From Liolophura sinensis (lineage: Eukaryota; Mollusca; Polyplacophora; Chitonida; Chitonidae): a DNA stretch of 64,000 nucleotides. The translations under genes were made by a program, and so were the position numbers. This document shows positions 1 to 11,502 of this stretch, piece after piece; the first letter of the stretch is position 1; each line of letters starts with the position of its first letter. The notes beneath the pieces are model-generated. The model ran no database searches and was not told the origin of the DNA. It saw nothing but the letters and a program-made list of their open reading frames with translations. The stretch spans positions 20,761,808 through 20,825,807 of the forward strand of contig NC_088301.1 in the NCBI RefSeq assembly GCF_032854445.1. The letters are read 5' to 3'.

Positions 1-271
1 GTTATTGTGGGCTGTGTTCATTGGTGTAGCAAAGTGTCCGTAGAACCTAAATATGCATATATTCTTACACTGGTTTTGCCAGCGATTTGGAAGTGTTCTA
101 GATCAGTGACGTCTAATAAATTGTAATTAACATCACCGCATGTTTTTTTACCTAATTCTGCTTACACCATGGTTCTATGGGGGGTGGGGGCGTATAATTT
201 GATACTATTTAAGAATTTAAATAAACGGTTAGAATACGACCTTAACTCAGGTACATTGGTAAGAGGCTGTA

Positions 272-350
272 TTTCTCTGGTTATGTGTGACCATTTACCA
301 GATATCACACTGTCGTCTCTACTTTTACTCACTTTACTGGACGTGTTTAA
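272..350 (+). repeat. Dispersed repeat with ATCACACTGTCGTC
   Basis: AGAGGCTGTATTTCTCTGG, TGTGACCATTTACCAGATAT, CACACTGTCGTC also seen, diverged, at 13.52, 23.84 and 30.26 kb. Confidence 0.5.
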
Positions 351-494
351 CTATATATTTAATTATATATCACGCAGCTGGCTTGTCAGGTACAAGTATC
401 TGGCTAAGAGCAATGGATTACTCTGTTTCCGCCACAAAAATTCTGACCGCCAAGGTATATACGAATGGGGCGTTAACCACAAATCAAATGTCTT

Positions 495-582
495 TGATTT
501 GATTTGTTTTTTATGCTCTATGTAATCAAGAATATTTCACTTATACGACGACGGCCAGCTTTATGGTGGGAGGAAACCTGGC
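495..582 (-). mobile_element. SINE-A 3' fragment
   Basis: Complement of the SINE-A end: CCTCCCACCATAA, GGCCGTCGTCGTATAAGTG, AAATATTCTTGA. 5' part missing. Confidence 0.7.
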
Positions 583-816
583 ATACTACTAGCCCTTTAT
601 GAAACCCAAATTCACATTAATAAATAGATAATTATAACTGTTATGTAGCCCAGTCCTAGATGTTGAATGAACTATAAGGATTTGCTGCTTTCTTTTCTTT
701 ATTTTTTTTTTGTTTTTTGAACAATAGCATAATCTATTGTAGTGTTTAATTCCGATTAACCTGGTGGCATTAATTTGCTTTAATTTTATTTCAGATTGAT
801 TAATTTAATTATTTTT

Positions 817-922
817 ATGGTCGTGGGTTTCCCCCGGTTTCCTCCCACCATAATGCTGGCCGCCGTCATAGAAGTGAAATATTGAGTGCGGCGTAAAACA
901 CCAATGAAATAAATAAATAAGT
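817..922 (+). mobile_element. SINE-A 3' fragment
   Basis: From ATGGTCGTGGGTTTCCC to the (AAAT)n tail; a small deletion in the CCCGGG region. Confidence 0.8.
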
Positions 923-2192
923 AAATTTAATTGTTTTTATGAAGTGCTCAAATGACAGTCAGACATTCAGTTCCAATTACAAAATGCGATAGAAATACAG
1001 TATTGTACTAGACTACGGTACCTATATGTATGAAACCTGGGTAAGTCTAACGTCATGCATCTACAGCGCTATCCAGACCATCGCTGTAGTTTGCTGTAGT
1101 CTTCTATATGTCTTATTATGTCCAACTGTTGACATATTTTACGGCACTGCCTCTGTGAGAGATCTGTTACATTCTTCCCATTTTACATTTCACAAATGCA
1201 GATCTGTATTTCTCCATTCACTGTCCTAGAACTACAGTCTGTTTCTTTTAAAGTTTCCCTTTCGTTAGTGAAATGTAACAAGGCAAGCTATATGCATTGA
1301 TATAACGGACGTCCATACTACTGCAAAGAAAAATGCCGTTAGAATACTTATTTTAAACGAATTAGACAAAGTATTATAAATGCATTATATTTGCAATAAT
1401 ATGATCGTTAAACATAGCTTGTGGTGTTGCGTGTCATTAAGGAAAGCCAATTATGGTACTGAGTATGAGTGATTTTAGAGATAGTTGAGTATAGACTACT
1501 AGTTAAAAGAAACAACCAATATGTCTTTTCGAGTGTGCTGTCTCTGTACGCTACAAATACGGCACTATGAAGGAGACACTCTAATCCCTCTACCAGCGCA
1601 GTTTTAAAGATTGTAAATGAAATATCGACTTGCACCTCTTGACATCTTCAAAAAATGACTGGAATATTCAAGTTGAAGTTGCTGCACGTGGCAGAGCGAA
1701 GTCAATTCATTGAATTAAGAACAAGTTTTTCACATTGAACTTCTCAGAAGGGGTTCATTGACTAACGAAAGCATTAACCGAGTCTCTACAGCTGTCATTT
1801 TCTTCCACATGTAAGAGGTTTTATTTTAAGTATGTTTTGTATCGTAACAATAGTTGACTGACACCAGAAGTAAACTTTGCATGTGGCCATCGATTAGGTA
1901 TGTCCTGCTTCCGTGGACTGAGACTCAGTATACTGTTGTCCGACAAGACGCTTAGATTTAATAAATACTGACACAGGATGCTACCAAAATCAAACTACTG
2001 ACTTATCGGCACAATCAGTCATAAGGTAATGGAGAATCCGATTTTGAAACTCCTCTTAATATCTATGAAATGACACTTTCCCGTCGCCCATTGCAAGCGT
2101 CGTTCTATTGGTTACCACAAGAAAAAACTGTCTAAGACGAACAGCACTCCCACTCTTATAAAACCAATCAGAAATGTATATGGCGTACTCAC
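923..2192. other. Region left of the last visible DHRS11-like exon
   Basis: Apart from the deleted MITE (1235-1517), no coding exon was recognised. The expected SPG-containing and C-terminal DHRS11 exons were looked for on minus and not found. Confidence 0.5.
1235..1517. mobile_element. Deleted copy of the Tc1/mariner-type long-TIR MITE
   Basis: Begins TA-CAGTCTGTTTCTTTTA and shares GGACGTCC and the GTTAGAATAC block with the 7.7-kb copy; the far arm is recognisable as TTGTGGTGTTGCGTGTCA...GAGTATGA. The centre is lost. Confidence 0.55.
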
Positions 2193-2313
2193 TGTTACCC
2201 GGATGTGAGAGTCAATACCTCTCAATTCCCAACGAGTTCCTTCCGTTAGTGACGTCAGCGCGAACTTGGTGGCCGAATAGAAGTGAGCTTTCCCAACTCT
2301 GTGACCTGATAAG
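2193..2313 (-). CDS. DHRS11: DHRS11-like coding exon 4 (active-site YxxxK)
   Basis: Acceptor TTATAG|C, donor GTAACA|GTGAGT. Encodes LSGHRV, HFYSATKFALTSLTEG and HIRVT with the catalytic Tyr and Lys. Phase 2 acceptor fits exon 3. No exon encoding the following ISPG-like segment was recognised between 1 and 2192. Confidence 0.85.
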
Positions 2314-5300
2314 CTATAACACAAATGGATGGATCGACTCATTTACTGACTAAAACCAGGCAGAATAGAAAATATGTCATTATTATGTATGTGAATGAAT
2401 GATTGACACAACTGTAGTCACACAAATCAATGAATCTTAAAAACACCAGATATGAAACCTGGACCATTCTCAATAAATTTACACCATGCAGCCATGACAC
2501 CCAAACCAGTCATACTTAACGTGGATCGCAATGGCCATTCGGGTCCAAGCTGGAATCACCATTGTTCTTTTCATTCCATTTCGTTACCAGTTAGACTTTT
2601 TTAATTGTTGCTTAACGCCAATCAGTTTGTTAGTTTTCATGGGTGGCGAATATCGGGGTTCCCGGCGTAAACCACCGACCATTGTCAAGTTGTTGACAAA
2701 CATTCCAACATGTGACATACAAATATGTGCACCATTCTGGTTTGCCTATAAATGAAGAATGCAACAATTGTTAGAATGCTCATATGGCCACAGGAGGGCT
2801 ACACATTCCTTGTCCAATGCCGAGTCCAGGTCATTGAAATTCATGTGCCTCTGACCGCGTGTTTGCAACAAAACTTCATCGTGAAAACAGATATCAGTAA
2901 TAGTGTACACATATTTAGTCCGAATTACATTGGACAGGAAAACATCCTCATTACAACCGTGCACCAAAAAAAATGTAATTTTTCACAGTTTTTTGGCACA
3001 CTCTACCTGGGTTTTAAACTCTACATCTTAAGAACATTACCTGTTTATGTTAATGACTTGTCCGTCATCGACTTGCCTCCTTCTCATCGAGCGTACGGAC
3101 TCTCTTGTACAGTAACAAACAGCCATAACGTTTACCTGTACAGATGATTGATTTATTCGTTTTCAATTAAAAATATTTTTATTACCGTTGAACTAAAATG
3201 AGCACACAGTAATCAAAATTTCCCGAATTGGTCCCTTATTTTTGAGAGATATTGAAAAGGCTTTTAAGTAAGTTTATACTTTTATTTTTTCGCAGTTCTT
3301 GTCATTTTTAAAGGTTATATATACCGGAGTATTTGGGCAAACCATATCGATCCTCACAAATTCAATCAAATTTTTGTTATTATTTAAAAATAGTCCTGTA
3401 ATAAAGTTCGTAAATGTGTAATGCGGGTCGCTATATAGTCTTTTCATTTTATCACTATAGGTAGAGGGTAAAGGTACGAGATCTGATATTTTCAGAAAAA
3501 CAATAATATTGCGAACGTAATTTGATTAACGAAGATCGATTTTTTTTACCAAAATCTCTAGTATGGCCTCTTTAAAACTTGAGCCTATGCAATATTTTTA
3601 CAACAAAATGATACTTATGAAGCAACAAAAAAATAAAATATGAACAAAATAATATAGCATTTTTAGGTATTTGTCAGGATTAATGTTCGTGTGGCCCCAG
3701 GTGTTTGAACACTGACATCAATCATTGTCCTCCAGTCTTCGCTGTCACCGTCAATAATAGAAGCGTTCAGCGCGAGGCCGGCGTTGTTGACGCAAACGTC
3801 AACGCCACCCCAGCGTTCCTCTATCGCGGCGAACATCTTCAAAATGTCTACCTCCGATCTCAAGTCACAGCGTATGGGAAAGACATCTCCCATGCTGGAT
3901 TGTAGTTCCTCGGCCAATTCCTGTTAAGATATAATATTATCGAGGATTTAAGAAAATGTTTTTAAAGAAAAGAAGAAGGGCAACATTTACTGCTCACCAC
4001 CAGTAAAACGTTCGCATAAAACAACCATAAATAAGCTATGTATCGTATATTTACAGGTTTTAAGACTCTTCTATCACTACTTACTTGCACTCTTCTATCA
4101 GTACATAAATGAAATCTTTATGTATGTTCATCCCAAAACCATAATTGAATTCAAATCAATTTGATAAACTATTATAATAGACGGTCTATCTTTGTATTCA
4201 CCGTTGCCTTTGCTAATTTCGTTACAAGTTGGCCACTGCTAGCTATCGCTAAGGTAGTGTGGCGCATGCAATGTGCAGAAGAACATAGGGCCTCCGTGGC
4301 CGAGGTGGATAGCACGCCAGCACGGCGCAATGACCCAGGAGCCTCTCACCAACGTGGTCTCTGTGAGTTAAGTCCAGCAACCTGCACATGGCTATGGGTT
4401 TCCCCCGGGCTCTGCCCGGTTTCCTCCCACCATAATGCTGGCCGCCAGCATAAGTGAAATATTCTTGAATTAAGCGTAAAACACCAGTTAAATAAATATA
4501 AATAAAAAAGTATTAACCCACTACACTTCCAGCAGTTAAATCTGCTAAATCCAAACGCACCTCTGCGTGCGCGATGGAAACTGCATGTGCTCGAATCTAT
4601 TTTCTCAAGCTTTTATCATTTACACTCTCCTTCTTCGTTTACCTTATCTAATCCTTGCTCAAATTAAGCTTTCGTCGCTAAAACGTTTCGCCCTGATCTG
4701 CCTCTTTGAAGATTACGTGAAAAGGTAAAATCGGTATGCGTAACGTCTCTGCATGACGGCACGTACACGCAACGTTTCGTGCGCTTTGTGTCACTTAATT
4801 TTCGGACTGACCGCTGGGATCTTATAGGAGAACGCTGAGAAATTTATTTGTGTTTTTATAAGTTAGGACACATCCTGAAATGCATATTAAGAAATAAATT
4901 TGAAATATTTTATATATATTTTATGTATACAAGCCGGTTAATATGATCGGTAAGGCCCTATTCATACCATCGTTCTATCGTTCCTTCCCCACCCCCGGGC
5001 TCTGCCCGGTTTCCTCCCACCATAATGCTGGCCGCCCTCGTATAAGTGAAATATTCTTGAGTACGGCGTAAAACACCAATCAAATAAATAAATAAATAAA
5101 TCAATAAATAAATAATCGTTCCATCAATTATGGAACGAAATGATGAACCCATTGTGGAAAGCGATAACACGTTGGTCCTACAGTGACTGAACACAGCGAT
5201 GGAACGATACTGCAAAGCGATAATACGATACTGCAAAGCGATGAAATGATACTGCGAAGTGATGGAACAATGGTAGCACCGTTAGCAGAAGTGTGTTATC

Positions 5301-5973
5301 GTTTTGTACTATCCTGTCGTTGATTTGTTTCATAGTTTCATCGCTTTAACATGTCGTGCCATAGGCTTAATTCCGTTTTGAATGGTCTCAGTCTGGGCGC
5401 AGTAGAAGAATTTGCTACGTACCAGAAAGCAACCATAACTGAGGACAAAACTACAGATTGTAAGAGTAAGGGCCTTTCGTGTTCCCGTGGCTAGCGAGTG
5501 AGCATAAAACAATAACCCAGGAGCCTCCCGGCAATGTGGTCGATGCATTCGCCGTGACTTCCTCTCTGGTCGTACGTAGGAAGGTCTGCAAGCAAGCCAA
5601 CAGATGGTCGCGGGTCTCCGCGGGGCTCTGCCGGATTTCTTCCCAACATAATGCTGGCCACCGTTGTACGAGTGAAATATTCTTGAGTACGACCAAAAAT
5701 CACAAATTAAATAAATAAATGACATGAGTAATTACCACTTGTAAGAGTGTCGTCAATAATTATGATAATGTACGTCGCTGAGGGTACTGAGTGTTTTACT
5801 GAGGGTTTTTTTTTTTGTGCTGTGCCAGGAAGATGACACACCTGCAGTTTATCTTCACTCCGAGCACATGCTACAACCTTTAGACCATGGCTAGCCAACA
5901 CCCGTGTGATCTGTGATCCGATACCCTTCGATGCACCCGTTACCAAGGCTACTCGTCCACGCCAGCGTTCCAT
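2193..5973 (-). CDS. DHRS11: DHRS11-like short-chain dehydrogenase/reductase (3' end missing)
   Basis: Four coding exons on the minus strand join in frame: 5842-5973, 3717-3920, 3041-3135 and 2193-2313. They give about 184 residues of a classical SDR with a Rossmann fold, which uses NAD(P)H to reduce or oxidise carbonyl/hydroxyl substrates; vertebrate DHRS11 acts on steroids and other carbonyls. Visible motifs in order: ERWRGRVALVTGASKGIG (TGxxxGIG cofactor loop), CDL after beta-3, VNNAGLA (NNAG), the catalytic Ser in ININ-S-LSGHRV (codon split by intron 3), and YSATK (catalytic YxxxK). The start is ATG at 5971-5973 in MERW, as in DHRS11; the base context just upstream looks like a splice acceptor, so a 5'UTR exon may precede it. 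Family members are about 260 aa, so about 75 C-terminal residues (SPG loop, substrate helices) are absent; the last exon ends with a good GTGAGT donor, so the remainder probably lies left of base 1. The DHRS11 subfamily call rests on the MERWRGR start and the GHRV..HFYSATK block. Confidence 0.85.
3041..3135 (-). CDS. DHRS11: DHRS11-like coding exon 3 (31 aa plus split Ser)
   Basis: A short 95-nt exon: acceptor TGTACAG|GTAAAC, donor AACAG|GTAATG. Encodes VNVMAVCYCTRE and VDDGQVININ, matching the helix-4/beta-5 block of DHRS11. The last two bases AG pair with C of exon 4 to make the catalytic Ser codon. Confidence 0.8.
3717..3920 (-). CDS. DHRS11: DHRS11-like coding exon 2 (68 aa)
   Basis: Acceptor TTAACAG|GAATTG, donor GAT|GTCAGT, phase 0 at both ends. 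Carries ELAEEL, the RCDLRSE beta-4 region, and VDVCVNNAGLA. The reading frame continues past the donor but stops resembling the family at exactly that point. Confidence 0.85.
4288..4508 (+). mobile_element. SINE-A with tRNA-like head
   Basis: Head GCCTCCGTGGCCGAGGTGG (box A) and GAGTTAAGTCC (box B), then body and (AAAT)n tail. The middle (CTTCCTCTCCGGCCGTACG) is deleted. It accounts for a 98-residue spurious frame at 4161-4457. Confidence 0.85.
4989..5115 (+). mobile_element. SINE-A 3' half
   Basis: Starts at CCCCCGGGCTCTGCCCGG and ends in a long (AAAT)n run. Confidence 0.85.
5150..5285. repeat. Degenerate about 24-bp tandem repeat
   Basis: Variants of GAACGATACTGCAAAGCGAT recur about five times. 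Confidence 0.6.
5471..5721 (+). mobile_element. SINE-A, diverged
   Basis: Nearly full length but with many substitutions (ATAACCCAGGAGCCTCC; TTCTTCCCAACATAATGC). Lies in DHRS11-like intron 1 in antisense orientation to the gene and accounts for five overlapping short frames. Confidence 0.75.
5842..5973 (-). CDS. DHRS11: DHRS11-like coding exon 1 (44 aa)
   Basis: Encodes the start Met and the TGASKGIG dinucleotide-binding loop through ARSEDKLQ. It ends CTGCAG|GTGTGT, a clean donor in phase 0. An in-frame upstream extension exists but is unlike the family N-terminus, and TTTTCAG lies three bases before the ATG, so it is left out. Confidence 0.85.
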
Positions 5974-6059
5974 TGTCTGAAAATAGAAAAATGGCCGTTT
6001 ATGCGTGCGTGTAGCACGGAATCTTGGACGTAACATGAGACGTAACATATTCCCCCCAC

Positions 6060-7230
6060 CTCCAAAAAAATAACAATCTTTGTTATGTGTTAGCCGAGAA
6101 AATTTTTACATAATTGTTAAAGAGGGAAAGGCATTTTCTTTTCAAAGGTGCAAAAAGACAGTGTTTTAAGCGTTATTATAACGAAATGAACGAGACCAAA
6201 GTATACATAATAGGTACAATGACTAATGCCCCTGTGCAAATATAGCCTTAACATGCCATGCTTTATAGTATGGGACATTGAAACGGGTGCCTGAACCTGT
6301 ATCACGGTTCATCTCGAACGATGATCACGGTTGGTTGTGGGTTAGTGTTTATAACTTGGTCGTGGATTAGTGTTTCTGGCTTGGTTGTTGGCTAGTCTTT
6401 ATGGCTTAGTTGTCTTTACGTATTTATGGCTTGGTTGTGTTTATAGTTTGGTTTTGGGTTAGTGTTGGAAATTCGGCTTCGACCGATTGATCAAAGGCGA
6501 AAGAAGTTTTTCCACAAGTCTCCATTAACACATTAGAGTGAGCACTTTCGATTAAACGTCATTGTGTTTACAGAGTAACTACTTTTACTGCAACACAATA
6601 GAAATGAAATCAAAGTCTGATCTCGTTGGAAGCAACAATGAGCATTCACAGTTTTCACTTCCATCACTTGTGTCAGGTCTGGATTTGGTCTAAGTGATCT
6701 ACACATGGATAGCATTGTGCCTAAATGAGAGGTCTTGGTTGTATCGATTGCTTACGTTATTATCTGCATAAAGTAGTCGTAGAGTATGGCAATCAGTGCA
6801 TTGCACTGACTGTATTTACATACTAATGCGTTTTACCAACCGAGGGACACCTTCCTGACTAATCCCTACAATGAAGCCGCCATCAAAACATCGACCTTTT
6901 TGCTGCTTCCACGGAACATGGAACACTGAATTTCTAACAGAATATTTTATTAAAAAAAAAAAACATTGTCTGCAATGTTTGTTGAAGACGTTTCCAAAAT
7001 TAATTTTTAACGAGTTTTGTTCAAGTTGTCAGTTTATCATTATCAATAATTCATTTCGTCAAAATAATGGCGTGAACACTTTTATTAATTTTTATTTGGC
7101 TTATGCGGGGGCTATTCCCTTTCTGTGTAGGTCCATGACCGAAGATGATTCCTAGACAAACAAGAATTTTGCACAATTAATTTAACCTTGGCTGCTTCAT
7201 AGCTTGAAATTCCTAAGTTTACAGGTAATG
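6060..7230. other. Intergenic, nothing recognised beyond a small tandem repeat
   Basis: No exon with convincing splice sites. Upstream (5') side of the DHRS11-like gene, so its promoter should be somewhere here, but no TATA or CRE-type cluster stands out. Confidence 0.4.
6329..6463. repeat. Degenerate tandem repeat (GGCTTGGTTGT... type)
   Basis: Variants of TTGGTTGTGGGTTAGTGTTT recur five times with spacing near 28-32. Confidence 0.6.
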
Positions 7231-7232
7231 CA

Positions 7233-7609
7233 TACTCCTCACAGCTCCTGCGCCGCTCTCTGCATTTACTTTACATCACTGTCACCATTAGACAAGTTTG
7301 ACTTTTGGAACTCGTGCGAAGAATGTAGATGTGTATAGACCTATCTTCATTATCAATGTCCTCAGTGCTCATCAACAAAATTGTTTCATGCAGGTGTTCG
7401 TTGGAATATTTGTGTGCATACTTTAGAGGGAAAAAATGTATGTGTATTAAGTAATAATCCAGAAACAAAGGTTGAGACAGAAAATCTGTTTTGTCTAACA
7501 TCATTTCTTGCCTCATCGCCATGACCCCACTGACCTTGACGTTGTTCAAGATATCTGTACAAAAATTGTGAAGCGAAAGTAGAGAGCAGTGCATGCACTG
7601 TAATGAGTA
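7233..7609. mobile_element. Small MITE, second family, copy 1
   Basis: Matches the 30.5-kb copy over most of its length (ACATCACTGYCACCA; CCATGACCCCACTGACCT). Ends are imperfect inverted repeats: ATACTCCTCACAG and CTGTAATGAGTAT. Confidence 0.6.
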
Positions 7610-7680
7610 TACAAGTAATGGAGAACACATAAAAATCCTTCCCGCCAGACATTAACAAATCAGGGCAGAGTTGTATGCTA

Positions 7681-8512
7681 TAGTTTGTTTCTTTTGGAGA
7701 GTCGCATATATTCAGCTGTCTGTAAAATTAGTCATACTCGCTACCAAAATTGCCTTCAGTCAGCGACACGCAACAACACAAGCTCTACACATCGATATGC
7801 TTGTAGTTCATATTCTTGCAAGGAAAATGGAGTTAGAACACTTTCTTTCAAAATGTTTAAGTTCATTTCGACGGCAATAACTAATTGTCTCGGGTGACGT
7901 CAAAATTATTAAAAAAGCAGTGGCATGCTGGGTATTGGGCGGAGTTGAATATGTTTTGAAGGAGGGTGACGCCAGTTACCTGAACTGTTGCCGACTCTAC
8001 TGTAAACCCTGTTTCTGATACTGCCAACTTTGAAATCGGTCGCACGCTTTAATATAATATAACCTTGATAAATGAATTTTACTTTATGTCTTGTAGTATA
8101 TCTCACGGCAGTATAGTTTTAGAGAGGGACGTTAGGAAATTAAAGCGATCTAGTTATTCGCAGAGACATTAGTTTAAGCTGTGTTTTTACATGGAGTTTG
8201 TTCTAACCGGTTGTTGGTGCAGCCATTATACAACAAATTACTTCCCGCGCCCATTATCCAGTATGCAATTTGTTGTTGAATAATTATGACGTCAAACCAG
8301 CCAATTAGTTCTTGGTATCAAAACTAAGCTTAATGAAGTTTAACATTATGAAAGAGAAAAAGTATTCTAAATTGAGATTTCGGTGTTATAATACGGACGT
8401 CCTTCGTATCAGTGTTGTATAGCTGGATTGTTACCTGACACTAAAGACAATTTTGGTAGCGAAAATTTTACAGACAGCTGAATATAGGTGATTCTGTAAA
8501 AGAAATAGACTA
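7681..8512 (+). mobile_element. Long-inverted-repeat MITE, Tc1/mariner type, copy 1
   Basis: About 832 bp with terminal arms of at least 200 bp in inverted orientation: left arm has CATATATTCAGCTGTCTGTA, right arm its complement. Consensus end CAGTCTATTTCTTTTA next to TA fits a TA target and CAGT termini. No transposase. Each arm carries TGACGTCA near its inner end. Confidence 0.75.
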
Positions 8513-9600
8513 TTGAACTTTCCCGCAGTAAAACGCACATTTTTTCACACATTTCTGTTGAAGTTTAGATTCGCGTCCTGCTGTTTTTGATAAAAACGTA
8601 TTTAGTATCTTTGGTAAACATACGACATTTACGATGTAAAGCAGTCACATGTTTACATATTGTGTCATATAATTTGTAAACATGTCACATATTTATTATA
8701 GAAACATTTTTATAAGTCATGGTTACTAGATTATTTAAATGTGTTTATTGAAAATATCCACCACTATGTAAACATATTACATGTTTACTGTAATAAATAC
8801 ATCTCTGCAGATTCTAAACCAGGAGGCGTTTCTAAACTGCCGAAGGAATGTGTTTAAAAACGGAACACTTATTTTTAGTGTGTGCGGTGTACAGGTACAT
8901 TGTTGTATACAGCGACTCTGCAGCTTTACAACACTATGTGTTGTTTCTCTTTGTGTAGCCCTCCATAGTCTCACGAAAGAGCAGGAAAGAAGTGCCAGAC
9001 AATTGAAAGAATGGAGTCAGTTTAGGTCAGACGGATAATACATCTTATAGACAAAACACTAGGTAAAAAAACAATTTGCTTATACATACATGAGCAAATC
9101 TCTTTCTTTATCGTCTTCTAGGTCTGTCCTGAACATCACGTCTGAGTCAGTCCCACGTGGCAAGCAGTCGATGACGGTGACAGCTTGGTGTGCTGATCAG
9201 GTGACTATTGATTTCAGAATGTCAGTGTCTTACATTGAACTTAGCAGCTGCAGACTGCGGTGTCAGATTCAGTGAACACTAAAAATTACACTGGAAATAA
9301 TTCACCGACAAATTGACCGATTCATCAAGTTTTAGCTCGTGGGTATAAGATTTGTTGTCGCCATCGTATAAGTGAAATATTCCAGCACCAGATAAAATAC
9401 GCCCCTTTGCATTGGGCAACAACGGTCATGGAGGGGTACAGAGATATTCTCGAATCCTGCAGACGACGCCAAATTTATCTCCTGAGTAGGTTATTTCCCT
9501 TTGTTGGGTTGCAAATACAATGGTCATATCACCGAAGCAATTCACCTATACACCGGTCTTCTGCACTGAATTGATGAATATTTGTAGGATAAATTCGTTA
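8513..9600. other. Intergenic, no supported feature
   Basis: Short frames on both strands (8777-9038, 9090-9275) lack homology and splice context. A 17-base SINE-A relic (CGTATAAGTGAAATATTCC) is at 9366. Confidence 0.4.
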
Positions 9601-9604
9601 CTTG

Positions 9605-9732
9605 GTTACTCAGTGATAGGATACACAAATACATGGTGCCAATAACCCTCATATTGGGCTCGGCTGACACCTCGCCTAGCGTAACATGAGGATTGTTGAC
9701 ACTATATATTAGCGTATCCTATCATTAGGTAG
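9605..9732. repeat. Long hairpin (48-bp arms, 33-bp loop)
   Basis: Arm 9605-9652 (with GTGATAGGATAC and AATAACCCTCAT) pairs imperfectly with 9686-9732 (ATGAGGATTGTT and GTATCCTATCAT). Roughly three quarters of positions pair. Probably a small foldback element. Confidence 0.6.
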
Positions 9733-10019
9733 TCATGCAACTAATAACACGGTGTAAAACGTAAAATCAAATAAATAAATAAATAAGATTTGTATACGAC
9801 GGTAGGGGAAATTAGTGTGCATTATTATAACATTCAGTGGCCTCTGCTTGTTAAAGTTGTACCAATAGTGTTTCATTTCTTCCTGCTTTATTCAAAGAAT
9901 TGGCGTTTAGTTATAACGTACTCATGGAAATTTCAGTTATACGTCGGTAGTCCGGTTTATTTGTGAAGGAAATCAAAAACCCCGACCAAAAAACGCTCCA
10001 AAGACGACCCTGGGAAAGA

Positions 10020-10165
10020 AAACGGTAATCGCTACCAGGCGGCATCGGAAAAAATGGCACCGAAAAAAAGTGATAATCGCTACCAGACGGCATCAGAAAA
10101 AAATGGTACTCGCTACCAGACGGCACCGGAAAAAAATGGTACTCGCTACCAGTCGGTACCGGGAA
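10020..10165. repeat. 36-bp tandem repeat
   Basis: Four units built on AATCGCTACCAGACGGCA plus GAAAAAAATGGT. Period is a multiple of three, giving spurious open frames on both strands. Confidence 0.75.
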
Positions 10166-10174
10166 AAAACAGGA

Positions 10175-10450
10175 CATTCCATCATGTGGTCGTGCGGGAA
10201 AACAACGCACCCCACCATATGGCCATGGGAAAACAGCACTTACCACCATGTGGTATGGGAAAACAGCGCACCCCCTATGTGGTCATGCGGAAAACAGCGA
10301 CCCAACCATGTGGCCATGCGCATGGGAAAACAGCACACCGATCATGTGACCATGGTAAACAGCGTAAGACACCATGTTGTCATGCGCATGGGAAGACAGC
10401 ACACCCCAACATGTGGTCATGCGCAAAACATACGTACCACCATATGGCCA
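10175..10450. repeat. Degenerate about 36-42-bp tandem repeat
   Basis: Units of CCATGTGGTCATGCG plus GGGAAAACAGCACACC, about seven diverged copies. Confidence 0.65.
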
Positions 10451-11397
10451 CAGATCCCCATTAATTTTCCATAAGCGACAATGTTAACATTTAACGCTGT
10501 AGCTCATTCTCAAACATTCCGTGGTCAATAAACTTTGGTGCATACCTGGCCCAGCCTGTAAGAAACAAGCCATAAAAGCCTTGACATAGGTTGACCGTCA
10601 AAATCTGGACCTTTCTATGCTCGCAGCTGGGAGGGGTGCCTAGCAACGCCAAGGGGACGTTACTCGCAGCCTCATCACCACCTATCTCCTTGTGTCCTCT
10701 CGCCCAGAATTTCAAATTTTCATCATTAAAACTAAAACTCATACCTGCGCAAAGCTTAAACAATTTCCATCATTCTGATACCAAGCATGCACACCAAAAA
10801 TGTACTGGCAGCAAAAATGGCAGGCTGGCAGCAAAAAAAGACTTTACACCCTAAACACACAATTACATTGCCTCCCGAAAAACGGAAGTTGTAATGAGGG
10901 TCTGTGTCCTAAATGGTCAAGAGATAACAGCACACCCCACCAGACGTACACAAGAGAAGTGGTACGGCTTCACGCGCTGACCGCTATGTCCGGGCCAAAG
11001 CTGAATCGAGTTTAACAGAGATGATTAGAGCTTTAAGATCAGATATAGCCAGCTAATTGCAATACAGCTTCCAATAATAGAAGTTCATTACCGAATGTCT
11101 TTTCTTAAAAAAAAATGACTTTCAAATGATACGCAACTAAAGTCTTATTTGTTTAGGAAGTCCTTACAAGGTAAAGATTTTGTAGAGCTAAACCACGTCC
11201 ATTCCGTTAAATGTAAGTGCAGGAGAAACACACAAGCCAAGTGTACAAGCAGTATAAGCTGAGAAAATACGAGAAGAGTGGAGCCAGAGGGAATTGGTCT
11301 ATTCCTGCAAAAGATGGTGAACATATCCAATCGATGTTAGCCTCCTGTCCTTCTAAAAACTATAGATTCCAATATGACACGCTCAGGTAAATTTCAT

Positions 11398-11502
11398 TAA
11401 GGAGGGGTATAACTCGAGTGGTTAGTATGAAGACCTTTGACCGTCGCATAAGTGAAATATTGTTGAGTACAGAGTAAAACAGCAATCAAGCAAATAAATG
11501 CT
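11398..11502 (+). mobile_element. SINE-A, internally deleted
   Basis: Short head joined directly to CCGTCGCATAAGTGAAATAT and the tail. Confidence 0.6.

Noticed and set aside
2746-2967. 73-residue minus-strand frame in the DHRS11-like intron, considered as the missing exon 3
   Set aside because: No SDR motif; a clear exon with VDDGQVININ and correct phases is at 3041-3135.
5330-5725. 131-residue minus frame
   Set aside because: Lies across an antisense SINE-A copy; matches the complement of the repeat.
10054-10474. Two overlapping 134-136-residue plus-strand frames
   Set aside because: They are translations of 36-42-bp tandem repeats; both frames and the minus strand are open for the same reason.
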